Shown here: piece by piece, positions 7,950 through 16,009 of the stretch
Position numbering within the stretch: position 1 is the first letter of the stretch
Layout of the letters: each line of letters opens with the position of its first letter
Source: SFTJ01 sp045613305
Lineage (GTDB): Bacteria > Bacteroidota > Bacteroidia > Bacteroidales > Muribaculaceae
Length of the DNA: 47,151 nt
NCBI GenBank assembly: GCA_045613305.1
Contig: JAZLAU010000010.1
Span: 1 to 47,151 of the forward strand
Direction: 5' to 3'
Position numbers and translations under genes: made by a program
Notes under the pieces: generated by a model
Seen by the model: only the letters and a program-made list of their open reading frames with translations
Database searches by the model: none
Told to the model about the DNA's origin: nothing

Positions 7950-9283
7950 CACAGAAAAAACGACAACTCGAAGAAGAAACCGTAAAAAGCGGTGACCGAT
8001 GGATTTGGGGCATTTACATCGCTTTGTGTCTGATATCAATCGTTGAATCGTATGCAGCATTGAGTCAGATTGTTGGTAAGCAAGGGCTTTACTACCCGCT
8101 TATCAAGCACTGCCTATTGCTCGGAACCGGATTCTTGATACTTTGGGCGCTGCAACGCTTGCACTACACCAAATACATTCGATACATAAAACTTTTTGCC
8201 TTTCTCACGTTCATAAGCGTCATAGCGGTGCAGTTTATCGGGCAAAACGTAAACGGAGCACTTCGCGCAATTCCCGTTCCCGGCCTCGGCACCATACAGC
8301 CGGCCGAGTTGAGCAAATTGGCCATTGCCACCGTCATACCGCTAATAGTGTCGCGCAACCAAGTGGAAAACGGCGTTACAAGCCGCGGCGCTTGGTATGC
8401 CGTTACCGTAGTATGCGCTTTTGCTGTGTTCCTGTTAGGGCAAGGCCTCACCAACACCTTGCTGCTAATGGTTATTAGCGTGAGCATCATGTGGATTGGC
8501 GGCATTAAAGTGCACCAACTAATAATGGTGTTTGCTGTGTATGGAGTGATAGGCGGCGGCCTGTATGCTTGCGACAAATTTAACGAAGAAAAAGCAGAAG
8601 AAGCACGACAATATTCCGAACAATTGAGCAGCGGCACTCCAAGCGCCAGCATCGAAGAAACCCAAAACATTAACGCCGCCGACCGACGCGGAAACACTTG
8701 GGTGAACCGAATCAATCGCTGGAAAGTGAATCACGACTCGCTCGTGTACATGCCTATCACGCAAAAAAACATGCAGGAAATGTATGCACACATGGCTCAA
8801 GCCCACGGCGGAATATATGGCGTAGGCCCTGGCAACTCGCGCGAATGTAGCCGCTTGCCTTTGGCTTTCTCCGACTATATTTATTCTATCATTGTTGAAG
8901 AACAGGGCTTGATAGGTGGCGCCATAATCATAATTCTCTACCTATGGCTGCTAATTCGCGCCGGACTCATAGCAAGCCGTTGCGCTCGGGCTCTTCCGGC
9001 CTTGCTCATTATGGGTATGGCTGTGATGATATCATTCCAGGCCTTGGTGCACATGGCCATCAACACTGGTCTGTTCCCCGTTTCGGGACAGTCGTTGCCT
9101 TTAATATCCGAAGGCGGAACCTCGGTGTGGGTTATCAGCGCCGGCTTTGGCATCATGCTTAGCGTGAGCCGACACGCCAGCCAAAACACACTGTCGAAAA
9201 TGAAGAAAAAAGATGAAGAAAACTTGCCTCTCGAAGAGCAAGCCCCTAACCCAATGCAAATAATTCTTGAAAATGACAAATAA
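7946..9283 (+). CDS. ftsW: Septal peptidoglycan glycosyltransferase FtsW
   Basis: FtsW is the SEDS-family membrane glycosyltransferase that polymerises lipid II at the septum with FtsI. About ten membrane segments are seen. The family signature around GVGPGNSRE, LPLAFSDYIYSIIVEEQG and the late FPVSGQSLPLIS...GGTS is clear. The large extracytoplasmic loop is enlarged, with a charged stretch at about residues 215-285 rich in Glu, Gln and Asn. The ATG at 7946 overlaps the stop of a possible leader peptide. The 3' end overlaps murG by 11 bases. Confidence 0.95.
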   Translation: MTQKKRQLEEETVKSGDRWIWGIYIALCLISIVESYAALSQIVGKQGLYYPLIKHCLLLGTGFLILWALQRLHYTKYIRYIKLFAFLTFISVIAVQFIGQNVNGALRAIPVPGLGTIQPAELSKLAIATVIPLIVSRNQVENGVTSRGAWYAVTVVCAFAVFLLGQGLTNTLLLMVISVSIMWIGGIKVHQLIMVFAVYGVIGGGLYACDKFNEEKAEEARQYSEQLSSGTPSASIEETQNINAADRRGNTWVNRINRWKVNHDSLVYMPITQKNMQEMYAHMAQAHGGIYGVGPGNSRECSRLPLAFSDYIYSIIVEEQGLIGGAIIIILYLWLLIRAGLIASRCARALPALLIMGMAVMISFQALVHMAINTGLFPVSGQSLPLISEGGTSVWVISAGFGIMLSVSRHASQNTLSKMKKKDEENLPLEEQAPNPMQIILENDK

Positions 9284-10385
9284 TATGAATTTCCTAATAA
9301 GCGGAGGTGGCACCGGTGGCCACATTTTCCCAGCCCTTTCAATTGCCGGCGAAATCAAGCGCCGTTATCCTCAAGCCAACATTCTTTTCGTGGGAGCTTT
9401 AGGACGTATGGAAATGGAAAAAGTGCCTGCTGCAGGTTATGAAATTATAGGGTTACCTGTGTACGGACTTGACCGTAAAAACCTGCTTAAAAACTTCAAG
9501 GTGCTTTACCAATTATTTAAAAGTATGCGCATGGCAAAAAACATATTGCGCGACTTTAAGCCAGCCGTAGCAATCGGCGTGGGCGGTTATGCCAGCGGAC
9601 CTATGCTAAAGCAAGCCCAAAAAGCCGGCATTCCCACTCTGCTTCAAGAGCAAAACTCTTATGCCGGAGTGACCAACAAACTATTGGCAAAAGATGCCAC
9701 AAGCATTTGCGTGGCTTATGACGGTATGGAACGCTTTTTCCCCGCTGAAAAAATCGTAATGACCGGAAATCCTGTTCGTGCCAATCTGCTTAACTGCACC
9801 GCATCGCGCGAAGATGCCGTAAAATCGTTTGGCTTAGACCCTAACAAGAAAACCATCTTGATTATTGGCGGCAGCCTCGGCGCTCGCACCATCAACAATA
9901 GCATCATGGCCGGCCTGAAAGATATAGAAAGCAAGGAAAACGAAGTGCAAGTGATTTGGCAAACCGGCAAAATCTACGACGAAGAATGCCGCAAAGCGCT
10001 TGCCGACTCGGGGGTGAAAAACGTGATTCAAAGCCCATTCATCTCAAACATGGACATGGCTTATCGCGCTGCCGACCTTGTGGTGTCGAGAGCCGGAGCA
10101 AGCAGCATCAGCGAATTGCAACTACTTGGCAAGGCATCGATTCTTGTGCCTTCGCCTAACGTGGCCGAAGACCATCAAACAAAAAACGCCCTCGCTCTGG
10201 TAAACCACAACGCAGCCATAATGGTGAGCGATGCCAGCGCTAATGCTCAGTTGGTTAGCACTATGCTAAACACTGTTGCTCAAGAAGAGTTACTTAACGG
10301 CATATCTGCTAATGTGAAAGCAATGGCCCTAAATGATGCGGCCGAAATGATTGTCGACAAGGTGATTGAGATAATGAAGAAATAA
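9273..10385 (+). CDS. murG: Lipid II synthase MurG (GlcNAc transferase)
   Basis: MurG adds GlcNAc from UDP-GlcNAc to lipid I on the inner face of the membrane. ISGGGTGGHIFPAL near the N terminus is the glycine-rich motif, followed by GVGGYASGP, EQNSYAGVTNK, GGSLGAR and the nucleotide-binding SRAGASSISEL...PNVAEDHQ. I chose ATG 9273, giving MTNNMNFLISGGG and 370 residues; an in-frame TTG at 9267 and an ATG at 9285 are alternatives. The chosen start overlaps the end of ftsW, as expected for tightly coupled dcw genes. Confidence 0.95.
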   Translation: MTNNMNFLISGGGTGGHIFPALSIAGEIKRRYPQANILFVGALGRMEMEKVPAAGYEIIGLPVYGLDRKNLLKNFKVLYQLFKSMRMAKNILRDFKPAVAIGVGGYASGPMLKQAQKAGIPTLLQEQNSYAGVTNKLLAKDATSICVAYDGMERFFPAEKIVMTGNPVRANLLNCTASREDAVKSFGLDPNKKTILIIGGSLGARTINNSIMAGLKDIESKENEVQVIWQTGKIYDEECRKALADSGVKNVIQSPFISNMDMAYRAADLVVSRAGASSISELQLLGKASILVPSPNVAEDHQTKNALALVNHNAAIMVSDASANAQLVSTMLNTVAQEELLNGISANVKAMALNDAAEMIVDKVIEIMKK

Positions 10386-10425
10386 CTAACCACTTCTAAC
10401 CCTCCACAGCAGTTTTTTTAACAAG

Positions 10426-11802
10426 ATGAACAGTTACAAATCAATATATTTTGTAGGCGCAGGAGGCATAGGCATGGCCAACCTCGAACGCTATTTTCTC
10501 GCCAATGGCTACAAAGTGGCAGGCTACGACCGCACACCAAGCGAATTGACCAATGCACTTGAAAGCGAAGGCGTGGAAATTGTTTTCGACGAAAATCCAC
10601 AACTAATCCCCGACTATTGCCGCAATTCAGAGGATACGCTTGTGGTATACACCCCTGCGGTTCCTAACACGCATGCCGGATTGACATGGTTCAGAGACAA
10701 CGAATTTAATGTGGTGAAACGCGCACAAGTGCTTGGCCTAATCACCAACGACACCTTGGCACTATGCTTTGCCGGCACTCACGGCAAAACCACCACGTCG
10801 AGCATGGCGGCGCACATTTTGCACCAATCGCCCATTGGCTGCAACGCATTTTTGGGTGGCATATTAAAGAACTATAACAGCAACCTCATTCTTTCAGAAC
10901 ACAGCAAATATTCTGTTATTGAGGCCGACGAATTCGACCGCTCTTTTCACCACCTTAAGCCATACATCGCGGTAATCACCTCAACCGACCCCGACCACCT
11001 CGACATTTATGGCACCGAAGAAGCATATCTCGAAAGTTTTGCTCACTTCACCGAACTCATTCGCCCAAACGGCACTCTGATTGTTCACACCGGGCTAAAA
11101 CTTAAGCCTCGCCAGCACGAAAGCGTGAAAGTATACACCTATGCCCGCAACGAGGGCGACTTCCATGCTCAAAACATCAGAAAAGGCAACGGACAGATTG
11201 TTTTCGACTTCGTCACTCCAAACGGTGTTATCAGCAACATTAGCCTTGGCGTGCCTGTCGACATAAATATTGAAAACGCCATCGCTTCGATGGCTGCTTG
11301 CTGGCTGGTGGGAACACCCGAAGAATGCCTACGCGACGCCATGGCATCGTTTGGCGGTGCTAAACGCCGCTTCGACTTCTGGATTAAGGAAGATGGCGAA
11401 AACGGAAAGGTGCTAATCGACGATTATGCTCACCATCCCGACGAACTCAATGCAAGCATTCAATCGGTTAAAGACCTGTATCCTAACCGCAAGGTTACGG
11501 CCGTGTTCCAACCTCACCTCTACTCGCGAACACGCGATTTTGCGCCGCAATTTGCCGAAGCGTTATCTAAAGCCGACAGCGTGATTTTGCTCGACATTTA
11601 CCCTGCACGCGAATTGCCGATTCCTGGAGTGTCTTCGCAAATAATTTTCGACAACATCACCTGCCCTCAAAAGGTGCTCATCGAAAAAAGCGAATTGCTC
11701 CAAACCATCGAAAATTCGTCATTCGACATTCTGCTAACCGTTGGGGCTGGCGACGTGGTAAACTTCTTGCCTCAGATTAGCGAAATTATTAAGAAACGAT
11801 AA
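10426..11802 (+). CDS. murC: UDP-MurNAc:L-alanine ligase MurC
   Basis: MurC adds the first amino acid, L-alanine, to UDP-MurNAc. The N-terminal nucleotide motif FVGAGGIGMANL differs slightly from the usual GIGGIGMS form. The ATP loop AGTHGKTTTSS has Lys121; STDPDHLDIY, IDDYAHHPDEL and FQPHLYSRT are characteristic. The 458-residue length is normal. It lies 40 bases after murG and 21 bases before ftsQ. Confidence 0.97.
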   Translation: MNSYKSIYFVGAGGIGMANLERYFLANGYKVAGYDRTPSELTNALESEGVEIVFDENPQLIPDYCRNSEDTLVVYTPAVPNTHAGLTWFRDNEFNVVKRAQVLGLITNDTLALCFAGTHGKTTTSSMAAHILHQSPIGCNAFLGGILKNYNSNLILSEHSKYSVIEADEFDRSFHHLKPYIAVITSTDPDHLDIYGTEEAYLESFAHFTELIRPNGTLIVHTGLKLKPRQHESVKVYTYARNEGDFHAQNIRKGNGQIVFDFVTPNGVISNISLGVPVDINIENAIASMAACWLVGTPEECLRDAMASFGGAKRRFDFWIKEDGENGKVLIDDYAHHPDELNASIQSVKDLYPNRKVTAVFQPHLYSRTRDFAPQFAEALSKADSVILLDIYPARELPIPGVSSQIIFDNITCPQKVLIEKSELLQTIENSSFDILLTVGAGDVVNFLPQISEIIKKR

Positions 11803-11823
11803 CTCATCATCTTTTCTAACAGC

Positions 11824-12801
11824 GTGAAAATTAAAAAAAGCATCATACAAGGCGCCTACATTTTAGGAGTAGTGCTACTGTTGTCGCTGCTAATTGTGGC
11901 CGGCTATTGGGCTAAAGGCCAAGCGCGCAACGAGGTGTGCAAACGCATTGACATAACGGTGGTTAATGCCGACAGTTCGTCGTTTGTTACGTCCAAAAGC
12001 ATACTTCGCGAATTAGAACGCCTGCAAATTAACCCTGTGGGGCTTAAGTTATCGCACATCAACACTAAAGACATCGAAGCGGCTCTTAACGACATCGACT
12101 TTCTGGAAAATGCCGAATGTGTGATAACCAGCCAGCAAGCCCTACAAGTGCGAGTTACTCAACTCGTGCCCGTGATGCGTGTTTACGACGGCGAAAACGC
12201 CTACTACGTTAACCGACACGGTAAGCGAATCAACGCCCTTAACCCTCAGTTCCGCTCCGATGTGCCTATTGTTTCTGCTCATTTCGATGCAAAATATTCG
12301 CCTTCGAAGTTAATACCACTTATAAATTACGTGGAAAATAATTCCGAACTGCGTAACTTTGTATCTATGATTAGCGTGCGCGACTCTAACAATGTGTTTA
12401 TAATCCCATCAATTGCAGGGCATGTTATAAACATCGGGTCGCCCGACGGTCTTGACAACAAATTTGCCAAACTAAAGGAGTTCTACACCAAGGTGATGCC
12501 CGATAAGGGTTGGAACTTCTACGACACCATTTCGGTGAAATACAATCATCAAGTGGTGGCTACCCGAAGAGTGAAAAATGTGAAAAAAGAGGTTGACTGG
12601 AAACTGCTTAGCGACGAAGAAAGTGCCGATGTGCAGACCATGACAGTGAGCGACAATCAAGCCAGCGCCACCAATCAATCACACGCCAGCAACCCAAAAC
12701 CCGAGGCGGCAAATCCCGACAATGGCAAAAAAGAGGCAGCAACTCAAAAAAAGGCTTCTACAACCGACAACAAAGTGAAAAAAGCCTTTAAAACTACATA
12801 A
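11824..12801 (+). CDS. ftsQ: Division protein FtsQ (DivIB family)
   Basis: FtsQ bridges the cytoplasmic and periplasmic halves of the divisome and binds FtsL and FtsB. The protein starts at a GTG (11824), has one membrane span at about residues 9-28, and then a POTRA-like region (about 40-115) followed by a beta domain. The final 55 residues or so, from about 270, are a low-complexity tail rich in Ala, Asn, Lys and Thr, likely disordered in the periplasm. Sequence conservation in this family is low, so the call rests on topology plus position between murC and ftsA. Confidence 0.88.
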   Translation: MKIKKSIIQGAYILGVVLLLSLLIVAGYWAKGQARNEVCKRIDITVVNADSSSFVTSKSILRELERLQINPVGLKLSHINTKDIEAALNDIDFLENAECVITSQQALQVRVTQLVPVMRVYDGENAYYVNRHGKRINALNPQFRSDVPIVSAHFDAKYSPSKLIPLINYVENNSELRNFVSMISVRDSNNVFIIPSIAGHVINIGSPDGLDNKFAKLKEFYTKVMPDKGWNFYDTISVKYNHQVVATRRVKNVKKEVDWKLLSDEESADVQTMTVSDNQASATNQSHASNPKPEAANPDNGKKEAATQKKASTTDNKVKKAFKTT

Positions 12802-12848
12802 ACATTAAAACCGATAATTATAACTCAAAAAAAAATATTTTCATCATT

Positions 12849-14144
12849 ATGAACACCACTCAATATATCGTAGCAATTGAGATTAGCAGTTCGAAAACTG
12901 TTGGCGCAATAGCCGAATTAACGCCTTCTGGCGACATCGTCATCAGAGGCACCGAAATCGAACCAACCATCAACTGCGTTCGTTACGGCTGCATTCAGAA
13001 TGTGGAAAGCACCAAAGCCACCGTTAACCGCATTATCACAAAACTAAAAGACTATGTAGATGGAGATATCACAAGTGTATATGTTAGTGTAGCAGGCCGC
13101 ACTTTGCACAGCCTACAAAGCGAGGTTACCTACAAACTCCAAAACGAACAAGTCATCACCGACAATATCATCAACACCATCCTAAAGAAATCACGCGAAA
13201 AGCACTTTGAAGGTTACGAAGTAATCGACGTGGTGCCTCGCAGTTTTGTTATCGACAAGCGCGAGATGAAGAATCCTGTGGGAAGTTTCGGCACTGAAAT
13301 TAAAGTGCGACTAACCACCCTTGTGGCTAAGCCTAACTTGGTCATCAACCTTAAGCGCGTGTTTAATTCACAAATGGTTAAAGCCTACATCACTGCCCCA
13401 TTGGCACTTGCCAATGCCGTGCTAACCGAAGACGAGCGCAACTTGGGTTGTATGCTCATCGACTTCGGCGCCGAAACCACCACCGTGATGATTTATCGCA
13501 ACGATGCCCTTGAATATATCAACACCCTGCCTTTAGGCGGACGAAACCTCACTCGCGACATCACCGCTCTTGGCGTTCGCGAAGAATCGGCCGAAAAAAT
13601 CAAGAAAAATATTGCCAGCCCATTAAAGCCCGATTCTGATACCGTTACAATCGACGGCATCAAATCGAACGACGCGGCAAACTATATCGCGGCTCGCAAT
13701 GGCGAAATACTTGCAAACATCATTGCACAAGTCGACAACGCCGGACTTTCGCTTAGCGAACTACGCTCAATAGTGATTACTGGCGGCGGAGCCAACCTAA
13801 AAGGCCTCGACAAAGAAATAAGCATCAATATGGCCAACCTACCTGTGCGCAAAGTGTCGGCTGTGCCAAGCCCTATCTCATGCGCAAACTACAGCACCGA
13901 AAACATTGGCATATATAGCCTCCTAATTGAGGCTTCGAAACAAATAGGCCTAGATTCTTGCGTAGTTAAGCGCACCTACAGCCGCCCTCCTGTGTCGGAA
14001 CCTGAACCTGTGGAGCCTGTTAAGCCAGAACCTCCTGTAACACCTCCTGCTCCTAAAAAGGGAGGTTTCTTCTCGAAACTTAAAGACCGTGCTATTAATC
14101 TAATCTCCGACGACAAGGACACGTCAGACGACTCGTTTGCATAA
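12849..14144 (+). CDS. ftsA: Actin-like division protein FtsA
   Basis: FtsA tethers FtsZ filaments to the membrane and recruits later division proteins. The actin-type fold is seen in VAIEISSSKTVGAIAE at the N terminus, GCMLIDFGAETTTVMIY in the second phosphate loop, and VITGGGANLKGLD near residue 310. A Pro/Glu-rich linker at about residues 380-400 leads to GGFFSKLKDRAINLIS, which fits the amphipathic membrane-targeting helix, followed by a short acidic tail. At 431 residues it is typical. It lies 47 bases after ftsQ and 45 before ftsZ. Confidence 0.95.
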   Translation: MNTTQYIVAIEISSSKTVGAIAELTPSGDIVIRGTEIEPTINCVRYGCIQNVESTKATVNRIITKLKDYVDGDITSVYVSVAGRTLHSLQSEVTYKLQNEQVITDNIINTILKKSREKHFEGYEVIDVVPRSFVIDKREMKNPVGSFGTEIKVRLTTLVAKPNLVINLKRVFNSQMVKAYITAPLALANAVLTEDERNLGCMLIDFGAETTTVMIYRNDALEYINTLPLGGRNLTRDITALGVREESAEKIKKNIASPLKPDSDTVTIDGIKSNDAANYIAARNGEILANIIAQVDNAGLSLSELRSIVITGGGANLKGLDKEISINMANLPVRKVSAVPSPISCANYSTENIGIYSLLIEASKQIGLDSCVVKRTYSRPPVSEPEPVEPVKPEPPVTPPAPKKGGFFSKLKDRAINLISDDKDTSDDSFA

Positions 14145-14189
14145 CCGAATTCTTTTTTATCAACGTAAAATCATTTAACCCAAAGCAAT

Positions 14190-15551
14190 ATGGATGAATC
14201 AACAAAATATCAAGATGTAATGGAAGACCCAGGCTTCAAAAACAACATTACAGCTAACCCTACTATCATTAAAGTGATTGGTGTGGGTGGCGGTGGTAAC
14301 AACGCCGTTAACCACATGTACCTTCAAGGCATCAAAGGTGTGTCGTTTGTAGTTTGCAACACCGACCGCCAAGCACTCCTCAACTCTCCTGTGCCCGACA
14401 AACTGCTAATCGGGCCAACCACTACCGAGGGTTTAGGGGCAGGCAACGACCCCGTTGTGGCTAAGGCTGCTGCCGAAGAAAGCGAAAGCGATATCGCTCA
14501 ACTTTTCGACGACGAAACAAAGATGGTGTTTATCACTGCCGGTATGGGTGGCGGCACCGGTACTGGTGCGGCTCCAGTGGTGGCTCGCATTGCGCGCGAA
14601 AAGGGGGTTCTTACCATTGGCATCGTCACTATTCCTTTCCTTTTTGAAGGCAACAAGAAAATCCTTAAAGCCATTAAGGGTGCCGACGAAATGAGCAAAT
14701 ACGTAGACGCCATTCTTATCATCAACAATGAGCGTCTAACCGAAATATATCCCGAACTCGACTTCCTAACCGCATTCGGCAAAGCCGACGACACCTTGTC
14801 GACTGCTGCTCGAAGCATCTCCGACCTAATCAATGTTAAGGGTATGATTAACCTCGACTTTAAAGATGTTAACACCACCCTTCGCGACGGTGGCGTGGCT
14901 ATCATCAGCAGCGGATATGGAGAAGGCGAACGCCGCGTGACAAAGGCTATTGAAGACGCTCTCAACTCTCCGCTTTTGAAAAACCGCGACGTGTACGGAT
15001 CGAAGAAGATTCTTATGAACTTCTACTTTAACCCTAAGAGCAGCAAGCCTTTCGTGATGGAAGAAGTGAACGAAATGCGTGAATTCATGTGCAACTTCGA
15101 CCCCGACGTAGACGTGATTTGGGGTACTGCTTTCGACGAGTCGCTCGAGGACAAGATTAAAATCACAATTCTTGCTTCTGGCTTTAATGTCACTCTATCG
15201 AACGAAGAGTCGAACCCAACTCCACAAAAGCCTGCTACCACCATTGCAACCACCATCGAGGAACCCGAGTCGTCGGTACAAAGCGATTCCGACCGTATCG
15301 CCGCCGAATATGGCACTGCAAAATTGCAACTTCACGAACTCGACATGGCTCGTGCTCGCTACTTGGTGCTTTCGAACGAAGACTTTGAAAACGACGAACT
15401 GCTTGAAATGATTGAAAGCACTCCAACTTTCCGTCGCGACCCTAAGTTTAAGACCACCATTAAGTCGATGCAAAGCGGAACCAACCCGGCAACAATAACC
15501 AGCGAACGAGCAGCGGCTCAAAAGCCTAACAAAACAATCTCGTTCGAATAA
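14190..15551 (+). CDS. ftsZ: Tubulin-like division GTPase FtsZ
   Basis: FtsZ polymerises at midcell with GTP and organises septal synthesis. The GTP signature GMGGGTGTG lies at residues 118-126, and the catalytic T7 loop NLDFKD at 221-226. GVGGGGNNAVNHM opens the nucleotide-binding domain. The C-terminal third is a variable linker. TPTFRR at 411-416 resembles the conserved C-terminal peptide that binds FtsA, but 37 more residues follow it, ending KTISFE. The gene ends the dcw cluster, with a strong terminator about 110 bases downstream. Confidence 0.98.
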   Translation: MDESTKYQDVMEDPGFKNNITANPTIIKVIGVGGGGNNAVNHMYLQGIKGVSFVVCNTDRQALLNSPVPDKLLIGPTTTEGLGAGNDPVVAKAAAEESESDIAQLFDDETKMVFITAGMGGGTGTGAAPVVARIAREKGVLTIGIVTIPFLFEGNKKILKAIKGADEMSKYVDAILIINNERLTEIYPELDFLTAFGKADDTLSTAARSISDLINVKGMINLDFKDVNTTLRDGGVAIISSGYGEGERRVTKAIEDALNSPLLKNRDVYGSKKILMNFYFNPKSSKPFVMEEVNEMREFMCNFDPDVDVIWGTAFDESLEDKIKITILASGFNVTLSNEESNPTPQKPATTIATTIEEPESSVQSDSDRIAAEYGTAKLQLHELDMARARYLVLSNEDFENDELLEMIESTPTFRRDPKFKTTIKSMQSGTNPATITSERAAAQKPNKTISFE

Positions 15552-15661
15552 TCAGCACGATTATTTCACGCCTTTGCCTTACGAAGGTCTGGCCCGAAAA
15601 ACTTTCACGAGCCGCAAAATTCCATCAAGGCAAGGCTTCATTAAACCATATTGCCACATGC

Positions 15662-15709
15662 AGCACCTCATGCCCCATCATCTTGGGCACGAGGTGCTCG
15701 CTTTTTTAT
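15662..15709 (+). terminator. Strong terminator ending the dcw cluster
   Basis: AGCACCTCATGCCC (15662-15675) pairs with GGGCACGAGGTGCT (15685-15698) with one mismatch and a nine-base loop, followed by six T residues at 15702-15707. This is a textbook intrinsic terminator. Confidence 0.9.
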
Positions 15710-15935
15710 CACCCGCCAAACTGCTCAATAGTTAGAATGCTTCTTCGATAATGACGCAACACTTTTTCTGATATTCTCACCGAATTGTTGAGATAAGCAC
15801 TTTACTACCCATTATGCCCTCGCATTGAGCCCTCTTGGCTCAAAATCACACTCCTCAAGCAATATTCGCATAGTATTTTTTCGCTTCTGCATCCAATTTT
15901 ACACCTAAGCATCAGTCTATGTGGATTTTTATTGC

Positions 15936-15943
15936 TAAATTTG
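15936..15943 (+). promoter_or_regulatory. -7 element of the pheT promoter
   Basis: TAAATTTG matches TAnnTTTG exactly, about 65 bases before the pheT ATG. No clear TTG is seen at the -33 position, so strength is uncertain. Confidence 0.5.
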
Positions 15944-16009
15944 TAAGATTTTTAATAGATAGGCACGTAGTGCCCGTAAAACAAGAAACCGAAACAAACA
16001 TAAAACTTT

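Larger units (their letters stand above)
15552..16009. other. Non-coding gap between ftsZ and pheT
   Basis: No supported gene is present. The gap holds the ftsZ terminator, a short 7-pair hairpin (TTGAGCC at 15825-15831 with GGCTCAA at 15837-15843, no T run) and the pheT -7 element. Between 15720 and 15900 the reverse strand shows broken reading-frame fragments, one of which vaguely resembles a fragment in the yebC-serS gap; this may be a decayed repeat. Confidence 0.6.

Noticed and set aside
9267..9272. TTG at 9267 as the murG start
   Set aside because: ATG at 9273 is two codons downstream and gives the usual short N terminus before ISGGGTGGH.
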